From NCBI GenBank assembly GCA_002721305.1, contig PBKA01000019.1, positions 1 to 64,000 of the forward strand: a DNA stretch of 64,000 nt, read 5' to 3'. The position numbers were made by a program, and so were the translations under genes. Every line of letters begins with the position of its first letter. The stretch's first letter is position 1. The notes under the pieces were generated by a model. That model did not search any database and was not told the origin of the DNA. It saw only the letters and a program-made list of their open reading frames with translations. Below, one piece after another: positions 32,466-41,128 of this stretch. This DNA is from Acidimicrobiaceae bacterium. GTDB lineage: Bacteria > Actinomycetota > Acidimicrobiia > Acidimicrobiales > Poriferisodalaceae.

Positions 32466-33725
32466 TTCAATGCGAAACTCGCTCAAAGCACGTTTCACCC
32501 GGCGAACGACATCTTCGTAGTTGTTGCTGGGGGAGTGTGCGATCACCTTTGCGATCAAAGAGTCAAAGTTGGGGTTGGTTGGGTAACCCTGATATCCGTA
32601 GGAGTCAGTCCTGATTCCAGGTCCCGTCGGCGTTTCGTAGGTGGAAATGGTTCCGCCGGTGGGACGAGCTGACCCTTCATCAGTCATTGTCTCGGTGTTC
32701 ACGCGGCACTGAATTGCGAAACCACGAGGTGTCGGCACTTCGTCTTGCCGGAGATTCAGGTCAGAAAGAGAGGCACCTCCAGCTAGCAGCAGCTGACTGC
32801 GAACTAGATCGATTCCCGTGACTTCTTCGGTAACGGTGTGTTCAACCTGTAGTCGAGCGTTCGTTTCAATGAAGGCGACAGTAGAGAAGTCGTTTGTGTC
32901 GACTAGAAATTCCCACGTCCCTAGGCTCCGATAGTCAACGTGGGAAGCCATTCTTGTTGCCGAACTGGTTAGCAAGTCGCGGAGATCAGAACCGATTGAA
33001 GGAGAAGGCGCGATTTCTACAATTTTTTGGTTCTGCCTTTGGAGAGTGCACTCCCGCTCACCCAAGTGAACAACAGCGGTCCCGTCCCCGATGATCTGGA
33101 CCTCCACGTGGCGAGCACTTTCTATAAGCCGTTCGGCATACACGTCGCCGACTCCGAAAGCGGACATTGCTTCGCTTTGGCATCGCTCGAAGATGCTCCC
33201 TACATCGTCGCCGCGTCGGACCTCGCGCATGCCTCTGCCACCGCCGCCAGCGACGGCTTTGATCATGACTGCCTCGTGTTCGTCTAGGAACGCCTCGACG
33301 TCCTCCAAACTCGCTGAAGCGGGTGTAGCGGGTACCAATGGAACGTCAAGCTGTCCTGCAAGCTCTCGAGCTGCAACCTTGTCGCCGAACAACGCCAAAT
33401 GTTGTGAAGACGGACCGACGAAAGTAATTCCCTCGCTTTCCAAAGCAGATGCGAAGTCAGAATTTTCGGCGAGAAAACCGTACCCTGGATGGACTGCATC
33501 ACATCCTGTGGTGATGGCTGTCTCAACGAGTTGCTTGATGTCCAGATAGGCGGCGACACCGCTTCCCTCCAAGCCTCTCGACTCGTCGGTGATCTGTGTG
33601 TGTAACGACGAGTGGTCATCGGTGCTGTAAATAGCCACGCTCGGGATACCAAGATCTTCAGCGGCTCGAGCTATGCGTATCGCGATTTCGCCACGATTCG
33701 CGATGAGGAGCTTTTCTACAGGCAT
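32463..33725 (-). CDS. Biotin carboxylase domain, N-terminal part of a fused acyl-CoA carboxylase (stops at internal TGA)
   Basis: Residues 1-420 from ATG 33725 (GAGAGG lies upstream; GTG 33746 is an alternative start). It holds the ATP-grasp core: KLLIANRGEIAIRIARAAED, HPGYGFLAENSDFA, the glycine-rich loop MIKAVAGGGGRGMREV, RHVEVQIIGDG, GERECTLQRQNQKIVEIAP, and the catalytic FIETNARLQVEHTVTE. The chain ends at RRVKRALSEFRIE, just before where a biotin carboxylase would continue with its glycine and TN. It lacks the last 20-30 residues unless the TGA is bypassed. The upstream gene on the strand is the MaoC-like gene, 65 bases away. Confidence 0.92.
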   Translation of the reverse strand: MPVEKLLIANRGEIAIRIARAAEDLGIPSVAIYSTDDHSSLHTQITDESRGLEGSGVAAYLDIKQLVETAITTGCDAVHPGYGFLAENSDFASALESEGITFVGPSSQHLALFGDKVAARELAGQLDVPLVPATPASASLEDVEAFLDEHEAVMIKAVAGGGGRGMREVRRGDDVGSIFERCQSEAMSAFGVGDVYAERLIESARHVEVQIIGDGTAVVHLGERECTLQRQNQKIVEIAPSPSIGSDLRDLLTSSATRMASHVDYRSLGTWEFLVDTNDFSTVAFIETNARLQVEHTVTEEVTGIDLVRSQLLLAGGASLSDLNLRQDEVPTPRGFAIQCRVNTETMTDEGSARPTGGTISTYETPTGPGIRTDSYGYQGYPTNPNFDSLIAKVIAHSPSNNYEDVVRRVKRALSEFRIE

Positions 33726-33790
33726 TTCATCCCTCTCAAGAGACACTTTTCCATGCCCGTTCTACAACATCTGAGCCGTGTTGTTCCTGC

Positions 33791-34624
33791 TCACTTCCCA
33801 GGAAGCCTCGGAAGGATCACGGCAACTTGTCGAACGAGTGCAACTTCGGTTCCATGGGTGTCTATGAACACGGCGTCCGTCGTCGACCACGGTTTTCCTT
33901 TTCTCACTTCGACGTCACCCCATCTCCCGGCCACGACCACATCACCATCTGCTCGGAAGGAATTCAAATGTTGCACTCGACCTGATGCATGGACCCCAGC
34001 AGGCATGCGATAGGAATGTCTGATGAGTGGAGTCATCTGACCCAACACCCAAGATGGGTGAGTTAAAGGGTTATCTCCACTGATCCAGGTGGCCTCATCG
34101 TCGCGGATCCTTTCGCGCATCCAAGTTCTGGCGTCTTCTGCCCTAAGAGGTACTGACATAGGGGGATAATCGAGATCCGTTGGGATGTCGTCGAGGCCGA
34201 GAAAAGGTCGATCGAGTGCCTCCGGGACAGGTGTTCGATCTTTCGGGAGCGAAAAGTCGTTCTTCCATGGAGCGTCACCCAAACCGACAGTTCCTTCTAT
34301 CGTGATACGCCCGTCGGAGGCGACCGTTTGGGTAATTAATCCCACTTGCGGGTTCTGTGGTGAAGGAACAACCTCCGTTACGAGTTCGTCACCTGCATAC
34401 ACAGGTCTGGGGAGCTGAAAGTCGCACCAGCCATGTGACAACCAAGATTCCCCGAGGGAGTCAAGAATTGCCGGAACCATCCAGCCGTAAGTGTGGATCC
34501 CAGCGACGATGCCCCCCGCATAACCATAACCAGTGGCATTTTCATCGTGAACGGGATTGGCGGCCGAGACCTCAGGGGGATCAGCGACAGCCATACGCGA
34601 GCACGATGCAGCGACAACAGTCAT
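33791..34624 (-). CDS. MaoC-like (double hot-dog) acyl dehydratase family protein
   Basis: A 277-residue protein made of two hot-dog folds. The N-terminal one contains NPVHDENATGYGYAGGIVAG with the H/D hydratase-type motif, HTYGWMVPAILDSLGESWL and the strand DFQLPRPVYAGDELVTEV; the C-terminal one has NPLTHPSWVLGQMTPLIRHSY and RVQHLNSFRADGDVVVAGRW. It resembles MaoC/FAS1-type enoyl-CoA hydratases with one active site per pair. The function is probably CoA-ester hydration or dehydration. Its start overlaps the stop of the dienelactone hydrolase gene by four bases, so it is part of that operon. Confidence 0.78.
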   Translation of the reverse strand: MTVVAASCSRMAVADPPEVSAANPVHDENATGYGYAGGIVAGIHTYGWMVPAILDSLGESWLSHGWCDFQLPRPVYAGDELVTEVVPSPQNPQVGLITQTVASDGRITIEGTVGLGDAPWKNDFSLPKDRTPVPEALDRPFLGLDDIPTDLDYPPMSVPLRAEDARTWMRERIRDDEATWISGDNPLTHPSWVLGQMTPLIRHSYRMPAGVHASGRVQHLNSFRADGDVVVAGRWGDVEVRKGKPWSTTDAVFIDTHGTEVALVRQVAVILPRLPGK

Positions 34625-35358
34625 GAGCCCGACTTTAAATTACGATCGAACAGGGAATGCAGTAACTCCCAGTGTCGTTCCGAAGCCACTTGGTCGTACT
34701 TTGGGCGTTGAGAGAATACAAAGCCGTGATGAACGCCGTCGATCCATTCGGCGTTGTAATTGGTTTCGGCGTCGTCAAGTGCGGCCACTAAACGATCAAA
34801 ATGAGGTCGATCAACCCAGTCGTCGAACTCTGCCGCCAAGATCAAAACTTCGCCCTCGATTTCCTGTGCTCGCTTGTGTGGCGAGTCGTCGGCATCGGTA
34901 GCCAACCGAACTCCGTGAACGGATGCGCTCGCCTTGACTGTCTCGGGATGTTCAGCCGCGAGCCACAGAGCAAATGGGCCACTCATGCAATACCCAGTCA
35001 CCCCAACCAGATGTTCGTTAGCCGCCAAATCGGCTGCGGCGTACTCAAGAAGAACAGAGGCGTCTCGCGCCACCATCGCATTGTTAAGGTTGCCCATAAG
35101 TTGTGCCATGTACTTGGCGCTGACAGGGTCCTCTCGGTGAATCGTAAAAGATGGGACATCTCGGTAGTACAGATTTGGAAGCATCACGTAGTAGCCAGTG
35201 GTCGCGATTCGTCTTGCCATGTCGTGAAGTTCTTCTCTTTTTCCCGGAGCGTCCATCAAAAACAAGATGACGGGACAAGCTTCCCCCGACTGAGGATGGA
35301 CGACGAAAGTGGACATTTCGCCCTCGGGTGTTTCGATGACTACGTGCTCTTCGATCAT
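34621..35358 (-). CDS. Dienelactone hydrolase family protein
   Basis: A 245-residue alpha/beta hydrolase from ATG 35358. The dienelactone-hydrolase nucleophile motif is VTGYCMSGPFALWLA (G-x-C-x-G, cysteine nucleophile), followed by VLILAAEFDDWVD (acid) and HHGFVF (histidine). Other members of this group open lactones or esters during aromatic or chlorocatechol breakdown; the actual substrate is open. It overlaps both neighbours by four bases, so NTF2-like, DLH, MaoC-like and probably the carboxylase genes form one transcript. Confidence 0.88.
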   Translation of the reverse strand: MIEEHVVIETPEGEMSTFVVHPQSGEACPVILFLMDAPGKREELHDMARRIATTGYYVMLPNLYYRDVPSFTIHREDPVSAKYMAQLMGNLNNAMVARDASVLLEYAAADLAANEHLVGVTGYCMSGPFALWLAAEHPETVKASASVHGVRLATDADDSPHKRAQEIEGEVLILAAEFDDWVDRPHFDRLVAALDDAETNYNAEWIDGVHHGFVFSQRPKYDQVASERHWELLHSLFDRNLKSGS

Positions 35359-35810
35359 TGTTGCGAGCCTTTCAAGTCCCATCCCATCGTTCGGGCGGCG
35401 TAAAGGGTGTCGGTGTATTCCTCCATGCGAGTGATTTGACCTTCTTCGCATGAATACACCCAGCAGTACTGGTTGTCGTATCGCTGGCCCTCGGTCTTGG
35501 TGGTGGCGGTCAGTCTTTGTTGAACCGCAGCAGAACCCTCGTCGACAATCATGCTCCGGATCTCCAAATTGAATGGTTGAGAGATATCGAAGGTGTCTAT
35601 GAGGACTCGACCGCCCAACTGTTCGGCCACAGCCTCTCTTCCTCGAACCATCCCATCGGCATCTGAACCACCTGTTCCTGTTTCCCCTGCTGTAACGGGA
35701 AGCTGCCAAACCACGTCGCTGCTCAGACAGGCGTTAATTTCCTTGCGGTCGCCGCGCGTTAAAGCGTTGTAGTAACGCTCAATCAGGGCTCGTGTTTCTT
35801 CAGTGTTCAT
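35355..35810 (-). CDS. SnoaL-like NTF2-fold protein (nuclear transport factor 2 family)
   Basis: A 151-residue protein from ATG 35810 (AAGGA lies right before it). It opens with TRALIERYYNALTRGDRKEI, NACLSSDVVWQLPVTAGE, GREAVAEQLGG, LEIRSMIVDEGSAAVQQRLTAT and ends with YDNQYCWVYSCEEGQITRMEEYTDTL-type strands: the ketosteroid isomerase/SnoaL arrangement. It is the first gene of the minus-strand operon running to the carboxylase. The divergent plus-strand enoyl-CoA hydratase begins 54 bases away. Confidence 0.82.
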   Translation of the reverse strand: MNTEETRALIERYYNALTRGDRKEINACLSSDVVWQLPVTAGETGTGGSDADGMVRGREAVAEQLGGRVLIDTFDISQPFNLEIRSMIVDEGSAAVQQRLTATTKTEGQRYDNQYCWVYSCEEGQITRMEEYTDTLYAARTMGWDLKGSQQ

Positions 35811-35864
35811 TCCTTTAGTCCAGCATGTCCGACGCGTCCGTGCTTCCCTGCCTACCATCAGCCC

Positions 35865-36680
35865 ATGGAACAACTTGATTGGACCCCCGAATATTTCCTG
35901 TACGACGGGATTCGACCCCACGTCGCGCAGATCACTATCAATCGCCCAGAAGTCAGAAACGCGATCAACACCCCCGCCCACAAAGAATGGAGTGACCTTC
36001 TTGATCACGCGGCCCATGACGACGACGTCTGGATTGTTGTGATAACCGGAATCGGCGATAAAGCCTTCTGCGCCGGACGCGACCTCAAGTATCTCTCTCG
36101 AATTCAACATTCTTCAGAGGAAGAGAAACAAGCCGACAACGATCTCATGAGAACTGTCGTCAAATTGATTGAACGGTTTGACTATCCCAAACCTCTTATT
36201 GCGAAAGTGAATGGCGTCGCGCTCGGTGGTGGCTTCGAGGTTGCGATGGCATGTGACCTCGTGGTCGCTGCCGACCATGTCGAATTTGGTCTTCCCGAAC
36301 CGAAAAGAGGCATCTACGCGGGAGGTGGCGGAGTGCACCGCCTACCGCGACAAGTTCCATTGAAACTAGCGATGGAGTATCTACTCACCGGCAAATCAAT
36401 GAGTGCAAAACGGGCAGTTGAAATCGGCATCATCAACCAGGTCGTCCCCTATTCCGAATTGGACCAGGCAGTAGATACTTTGATCGATCAAATCATGCTT
36501 GGAGCCCCCCTATCCCTTCGAGCTACGAAACAAGCGGCGATGAGGGGACTGGATTTGCCTTTGGGTGAAGCGTTCTACCGGGATTATCCGGCTGTGAGGT
36601 CCATGATGGAAAGCGAAGATGCTCGTGAAGGGCCGCGAGCCTTTGCCGAGAAACGCCCTCCAGAATGGAAAGGCCGGTGA
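35865..36680 (+). CDS. Enoyl-CoA hydratase/isomerase (crotonase) family protein
   Basis: A 271-residue crotonase: ITINRPEVRNAINTPAHKEW, oxyanion segment FCAGRDLKYLSR, VNGVALGGGFEVAMACDLVV with the first catalytic-type Glu and FGLPEPKRGIYAGGGGVHRLPRQ with the second. All fold residues are intact. The function is most likely enoyl-CoA hydration in fatty- or aromatic-acid breakdown. It stands divergently to the carboxylase operon and ends three bases from the convergent EamA transporter gene. Confidence 0.92.
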   Translation: MEQLDWTPEYFLYDGIRPHVAQITINRPEVRNAINTPAHKEWSDLLDHAAHDDDVWIVVITGIGDKAFCAGRDLKYLSRIQHSSEEEKQADNDLMRTVVKLIERFDYPKPLIAKVNGVALGGGFEVAMACDLVVAADHVEFGLPEPKRGIYAGGGGVHRLPRQVPLKLAMEYLLTGKSMSAKRAVEIGIINQVVPYSELDQAVDTLIDQIMLGAPLSLRATKQAAMRGLDLPLGEAFYRDYPAVRSMMESEDAREGPRAFAEKRPPEWKGR

Positions 36681-36683
36681 TCT

Positions 36684-37574
36684 TTAGGGACTTGTGTTGT
36701 TCGCCGTCTTGGATTGGCTAAGAACAATCACGCCCAAGGTGACGAGAACAACTGCCATACCCGCAAACTGAAGAGCCGCCACCTCTTCGCCCAAGAAAAT
36801 CCAGGCCATCACAGTCGCAGTGACCGGAATGGCCAACGTCAGTGTCGAACCGAGCCACGCGGGAATGCGGCTGAGCGACCAGTTCATCAACATGTGGGAG
36901 GTGAAACCGGGTCCTATCGACAGGACGACCAGCCAAACCCAAGCGTTGCTTGACGGCATAGTGAAGACCTGACCCGAAGCTAACGCGAACGGTGTTGCAA
37001 AAAGAGCGCAAATGAGAGCAGTGGCACCCGTGTACTGCGACGATTCAATCTGTCGGCTGCTCAGCTTTGAGAACACGAAATATCCGGTCCAAGCGGCCAC
37101 CACAGCTACGGCGAGCAAGTCGCCCTTGGGGCTCCACCCTTGTACTCCAGTGGAGCCGAACATCACGATCGCGACACCGCAGATCGCAACTAACGCCAGA
37201 AACCAGTGGTGACGCTTGGGTCGTTCACCGAACAACCGACCGGCGATCAACAACATGATCAACGGCTGGCATGACCCAATCACCGTGGCGTTGGCAACTG
37301 TGGTCAAACGCACAGCAGAGAAAAAGAGCATGATGTCTGCGCCTAAAGAAATACCCCCGCGCCACGAGACCCGCAACGAATCCCTACGGAGCGGGGTTCC
37401 TCGAAGTTTCAAGAATAAGAGCACGATGACCGCGTAAATCCACATACGCCAAAAAACGACAGCTAGTGCCCCGAGCTCTGTGATGCCTTTGGCGATGACA
37501 CCTGACGCGGCCCAGCCAACCATGGCGATCGCTGCGGCGGGCACGCCTTTTGTGTTGCTGGTCGTTGCGGTCAC
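36684..37574 (-). CDS. EamA/DMT-superfamily transporter (RhaT-like)
   Basis: A 296-residue hydrophobic protein with about ten predicted membrane segments in two EamA repeats. The first repeat starts AAIAMVGWAASGVIAKGITEL (residues about 15-35) and contains TVANATVIGSCQPLIMLLIA; the second begins LLAVAVVAAWTGYFVFSKLS and ends IPVTATVMAWIFLGEEVAALQ. The pattern of P/T in the helix ends matches the EamA family (drug/metabolite transporters) exporting metabolites or amino acids. It converges with the enoyl-CoA hydratase gene. Confidence 0.85.
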   Translation of the reverse strand: MTATTSNTKGVPAAAIAMVGWAASGVIAKGITELGALAVVFWRMWIYAVIVLLFLKLRGTPLRRDSLRVSWRGGISLGADIMLFFSAVRLTTVANATVIGSCQPLIMLLIAGRLFGERPKRHHWFLALVAICGVAIVMFGSTGVQGWSPKGDLLAVAVVAAWTGYFVFSKLSSRQIESSQYTGATALICALFATPFALASGQVFTMPSSNAWVWLVVLSIGPGFTSHMLMNWSLSRIPAWLGSTLTLAIPVTATVMAWIFLGEEVAALQFAGMAVVLVTLGVIVLSQSKTANNTSP

Positions 37575-37670
37575 CTAAGAACCGATGCTGGGGAATGGTT
37601 CGCTGACCTCTGATTCACGTGTTCAGGATGCCACTCAATCGGGCCGCCGTCACAGAAAACCGATCGCGCC

Positions 37671-39614
37671 TCACTTATCGGTCAATTTGGGATGGTTGCG
37701 GAAATGCTCCAATGCGTCCGGGTTGTCGATTGCCTCAACGTTCTTCACTTCTCTGCCGTGGATGGAATCTCTGACCGCGAGCTCGACCAGCTTGCCGCTG
37801 CGAGTTCTCGGAATGAGAGGAACTTGTGCGACGACAGCCGGCACGTGACGAGGAGATGCACCTTCGCGAATTTGATTTCGGATCCTTTGAGTCAAGTCGT
37901 CGTCGAGCGCTAGGCCGTCGCGAAGACGAACAAAAAGAACGACCCTTGTATCGGACTGCCACTGTTGCCCTACGACGATGCTTTCGAGCACCTCGTCGAT
38001 GACGTCTACCTGTCGGTAAATTTCAGCGGTTCCGATCCGTATCCCTCCGGGATTTAAGGTTGCATCTGATCGTCCTGAAATGATCATTCCCCCCTCGGAG
38101 GTCCACTCGGCGTAATCACCGTGATGCCAGACTCCTGGAAAGCGATCGAAATAGGCGTTGTGATATTTGGCTCCATCCGGGTCATCCCAAAATTCCAAGG
38201 GCATTGACGGAAATGAGTTGCAACACACCAGCTCCCCTTGAGAACCAGCTAGGAGACGGTTCCCGAGATCGTCAAAGACGGCGACATCCATGCCGAGTGC
38301 CGGGGCCTGAATTTCGCCACGAAACACCGGGCTAGTTGGGTCCCCAATCACAAAGCATCCGCATATATCCGTTCCCCCCGAGAAAGACGCAAGGTGGACG
38401 TCCGGTTTTACCGCGTCATACACCCAGTCGAAACCTTCAGGAGCTAAAGGGGAGCCTGTCGATGCGATTGTTTCCACACTGGAAAGATCATGTGTATCGC
38501 GAGGCCTCAACCCTTCCTTCATGGCAGCTTCAATGAATTTTGCGCTCACCCCGAAAAGCTGTGGCTCTAATTCGTCCGCGAGATCAAAAAGACGAGACGG
38601 CTCGGGAAAAAACGGAGAGCCATCGTAAAGAACCAGTGAGACAGCGGAAGCCAGACCCCCTACAAGCCAATTCCACATCATCCATCCGGTGGTAGTGAAG
38701 TACATCAGTCGATCCCCAGATCTGAGATCGCAGTGCAAGAGGTGCTCAGACCAATGTTTAAGTAACACCCCACCGGCCTTGTGGACAATGCACTTCGGTT
38801 TCCCCGTGGTACCTGAGGAGTACAGAACGTAGATCGGGTGATCGAAACCCAACTGAACAAACTCTGGTTCTCGTTCTTCTGTATTCGCGATCCAATCTTC
38901 CAAGAGAATCGAGGATGGAATTTCGCAGTCAATCGCAGCGTCACCATAACTGACCAGCACCACTCGTCTGAGCGACGGAAGCTCGTCAGCTATTTGAGTG
39001 ACTTTTCCCGTGATGTCGTGGCGGACACCCCCATATGAGTAGCTATCGGTCGCTACGAGAATCTTCGGTTCAATTTGACCGAAACGATCCAGAACTCCCG
39101 CCGATCCGAAATCGGGGCTGGTCGAAGAATAAATTGCTCCGAGACTCGCAGCAGCTAAAAAGAAAATGACGGCCTCCGGACCGTTCGGCAAAAGGGTCAC
39201 TATTCGGTCACCTGACTGGATGCCTTCGAATTTCAGAGCTTGTTGGACCCGCCCAACTGCGACTCTGAGTTCATCGAAGGTCAGGGAACGCTCCACGACG
39301 TTCTCACCTCGATAGGTGATAGCGATGTCGTCTCCAGATCGCCTCATATAGTTTTCTGCAAGGTTGAACTTTGCATCAGGAAAAAAACGAACCCCAGGAC
39401 CGCTCTCGCCGATGTGGTTTGTTTTTCCCAGGTCACCGATGCCAGAAGCGAAATCCCACACAGCCCTCCAAAAGGAGAACTGGTCTTGGACCGACCACCG
39501 ATGCAGATCCCGGTAGGAATTATTTTCGCGGGACAATCCAACGAATTCAGCAAAGTTCCACAAGTTAGAACCCTCGCGGCGAGTTGAACTTGGAATCCAG
39601 AGAGGATGAGTCAC
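37671..39614 (-). CDS. Acetoacetyl-CoA synthetase
   Basis: A 647-residue ANL-superfamily adenylating enzyme from GTG 39614 (GGAG five bases upstream); the frame extends 18 codons further. The AMP-binding core is VLYSSGTTGKPKCIVHKAGG, followed by MYFTTTGWMMWNWLVGGL, STGSPLAPEGFDWVYD, and the C-terminal LNPGGIRIGTAEIYRQ with RTRSGKLVELAVRD for the acyl-transfer lysine. The N-terminal region (SFWRAVWDFASGI...FFPDAKFNLAENYM) and the length of about 650 residues fit AacS, which activates acetoacetate or a related 3-oxoacid. Confidence 0.9.
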   Translation of the reverse strand: MTHPLWIPSSTRREGSNLWNFAEFVGLSRENNSYRDLHRWSVQDQFSFWRAVWDFASGIGDLGKTNHIGESGPGVRFFPDAKFNLAENYMRRSGDDIAITYRGENVVERSLTFDELRVAVGRVQQALKFEGIQSGDRIVTLLPNGPEAVIFFLAAASLGAIYSSTSPDFGSAGVLDRFGQIEPKILVATDSYSYGGVRHDITGKVTQIADELPSLRRVVLVSYGDAAIDCEIPSSILLEDWIANTEEREPEFVQLGFDHPIYVLYSSGTTGKPKCIVHKAGGVLLKHWSEHLLHCDLRSGDRLMYFTTTGWMMWNWLVGGLASAVSLVLYDGSPFFPEPSRLFDLADELEPQLFGVSAKFIEAAMKEGLRPRDTHDLSSVETIASTGSPLAPEGFDWVYDAVKPDVHLASFSGGTDICGCFVIGDPTSPVFRGEIQAPALGMDVAVFDDLGNRLLAGSQGELVCCNSFPSMPLEFWDDPDGAKYHNAYFDRFPGVWHHGDYAEWTSEGGMIISGRSDATLNPGGIRIGTAEIYRQVDVIDEVLESIVVGQQWQSDTRVVLFVRLRDGLALDDDLTQRIRNQIREGASPRHVPAVVAQVPLIPRTRSGKLVELAVRDSIHGREVKNVEAIDNPDALEHFRNHPKLTDK

Positions 39615-39706
39615 GATGTCTCCGAGGGTGTGCAGGTGATGCTTACGGTAGCCGCCAAATCGCTTCAATCAGAAGTGCATCCCCGTAGCGGTGTAGGGTC
39701 CCCAAT

Positions 39707-40489
39707 ATGAGGGGAATATGTGATGACCTTGATGCTGAGACCGAAGCGCTGCGGGGAGTAGTCGCAGGGCTAACTGAGGACGAATGGCGCTTGCCAACCC
39801 CCGCAGACGGTTGGGATAGCCATGAGACCATCATCCATTTAGGAATGGCTGACGTGGCTGCGAGTCTCGCGGTGCTCGACCCATCGGGTTTTGAGGAAAC
39901 CAAAGAGCAGATGCTCCGAGGCGAGGGGGACCTTCACAGCTTCGGGGGCCTAGATGTCCGTTCATTGGATGGACCTGACCTTTGGCGGTGGTTTTCCGAT
40001 GAGAGAACCCGAATGACAGAGGCCTTTAGGGCATTAGAACCCAAAGACCGCATCCCATGGTTTGGACCCGACATGAGCGCTTTGTCTTTCGCTACTGCTC
40101 GCCTAATGGAGACGTGGTCCCATAGTCACGATGTCGCAGACACTTTTGGTGCCGAGTATCCAAGAACAGATCGCCTGCGACATGTGGCCCACATCGGAGT
40201 GACAACCAGAGGGTGGAGTTATGTCAATCGGGGACTCCAGCCACCCGAATCCCCGGTACGCGTGGAACTCACGTCCCCGAGCGGAGAAATATGGACTTGG
40301 GGCCCCGACGAATGCGAAGACGCAGTAATTGCCGATTCTTACCAATTTTGTCTGGTCGTAACTCAAAGGCGCCGAGCTCGAGAAGCAGAACTGGAGATTC
40401 GGGGGGACCTTGCAGCCGAGTGGATGGAAATTGCGCAAGCCTTCGCTGGACCCCCAACGGATGCTCCCGAAGGTCGCGTCGGCGGATAG
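39707..40489 (+). CDS. TIGR03084 family protein, paralogue of the gene at 7166
   Basis: A 260-residue protein of the DinB/MDMPI-like family with the same block order as the copy at 7166-7936: LTEDEWRLPTPADGWDSHE, then IIHLG, LMETWSHSHDVADTF, YPRTDRLRHVAHIG, VELTSPSGEIWTWGPDE, AAEWMEIAQAF. The metal-binding pattern of histidines is kept. Most of the sequence aligns with the other copy without gaps of note, so a paralogous duplication is likely. It is divergent from acetoacetyl-CoA synthetase and followed by coaE 13 bases downstream. Confidence 0.85.
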   Translation: MRGICDDLDAETEALRGVVAGLTEDEWRLPTPADGWDSHETIIHLGMADVAASLAVLDPSGFEETKEQMLRGEGDLHSFGGLDVRSLDGPDLWRWFSDERTRMTEAFRALEPKDRIPWFGPDMSALSFATARLMETWSHSHDVADTFGAEYPRTDRLRHVAHIGVTTRGWSYVNRGLQPPESPVRVELTSPSGEIWTWGPDECEDAVIADSYQFCLVVTQRRRAREAELEIRGDLAAEWMEIAQAFAGPPTDAPEGRVGG

Positions 40490-40502
40490 CCTCAACAAAC
40501 TG

Positions 40503-41126
40503 ATGCTAATTGTCGGTCTGACAGGAGGAATGGGAGTCGGCAAGTCCACGGTCGCAGCTCTTTTATCCGACTTAGGTGCTGAGGTCATTGACGTGGATGC
40601 TCTCGGCCGTCAGATCATCGAACCGGGAGGGTTAGCCGTCTCGTCGGTCATCGAACGATTCGGGCCAACGGTGGCCTCGAATGATGGCGGTATCGATAGG
40701 GCAGCTCTAGCCTCAATAGTTTTCGGTGATGAAGAGCAGTTGACGGCTCTTGAAGAGATTTCTCACCCGGCAATCAATGAACTTCTAGACGAAGCCGTCG
40801 ACGCCCTGAAAACATCAGACCCAATCGTCGTATACGACATGGCCGTTCTTGTAGAAAGCCGCCTCGGATATGGAACGAGACATCCTTATGAAGTGGTCGT
40901 AGTGGTTGAAGCCCCCATGCCACAACGCTTGACTCGCCTTCAAGATCAACGAGGAATCAAACCAGACGACGCTTTGGCAAGAATCGAATTGCAGGCCTCG
41001 GACGAAGAACGCAGAGCAGTGGCTCAGTTCATCATCGCAAACGGAGGCGACCTTGATTCGCTGGCAAACGCTACCGGTGAGTTGTGGAGTGAACTCGAAC
41101 AGCTCTTAGCCTCGAAAAAGGCTTGA
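40503..41126 (+). CDS. coaE: Dephospho-CoA kinase
   Basis: A 207-residue P-loop kinase from ATG 40503: VGLTGGMGVGKSTVAALLSDLG (Walker A GxxxxGKS), VIDVDALGRQIIEPGG (the conserved DADxxxR-like region as DVDALGRQ), IVFGDEEQLTALEEISHPAI and VVEAPMPQRLTRLQDQRG with ISxxQ-like lid residues. It phosphorylates dephospho-CoA at the 3' position, the last step of CoA synthesis. It stands after the TIGR03084 gene and its end overlaps or abuts the thioesterase gene (TTG 41123/ATG 41129). Confidence 0.93.
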   Translation: MLIVGLTGGMGVGKSTVAALLSDLGAEVIDVDALGRQIIEPGGLAVSSVIERFGPTVASNDGGIDRAALASIVFGDEEQLTALEEISHPAINELLDEAVDALKTSDPIVVYDMAVLVESRLGYGTRHPYEVVVVVEAPMPQRLTRLQDQRGIKPDDALARIELQASDEERRAVAQFIIANGGDLDSLANATGELWSELEQLLASKKA

Positions 41127-41128
41127 TA

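Noticed and set aside
34801-35403. A 200-codon plus-strand open frame opposite the dienelactone hydrolase
   Set aside because: It lies fully antisense to a recognisable enzyme with intact motifs and has no family resemblance.
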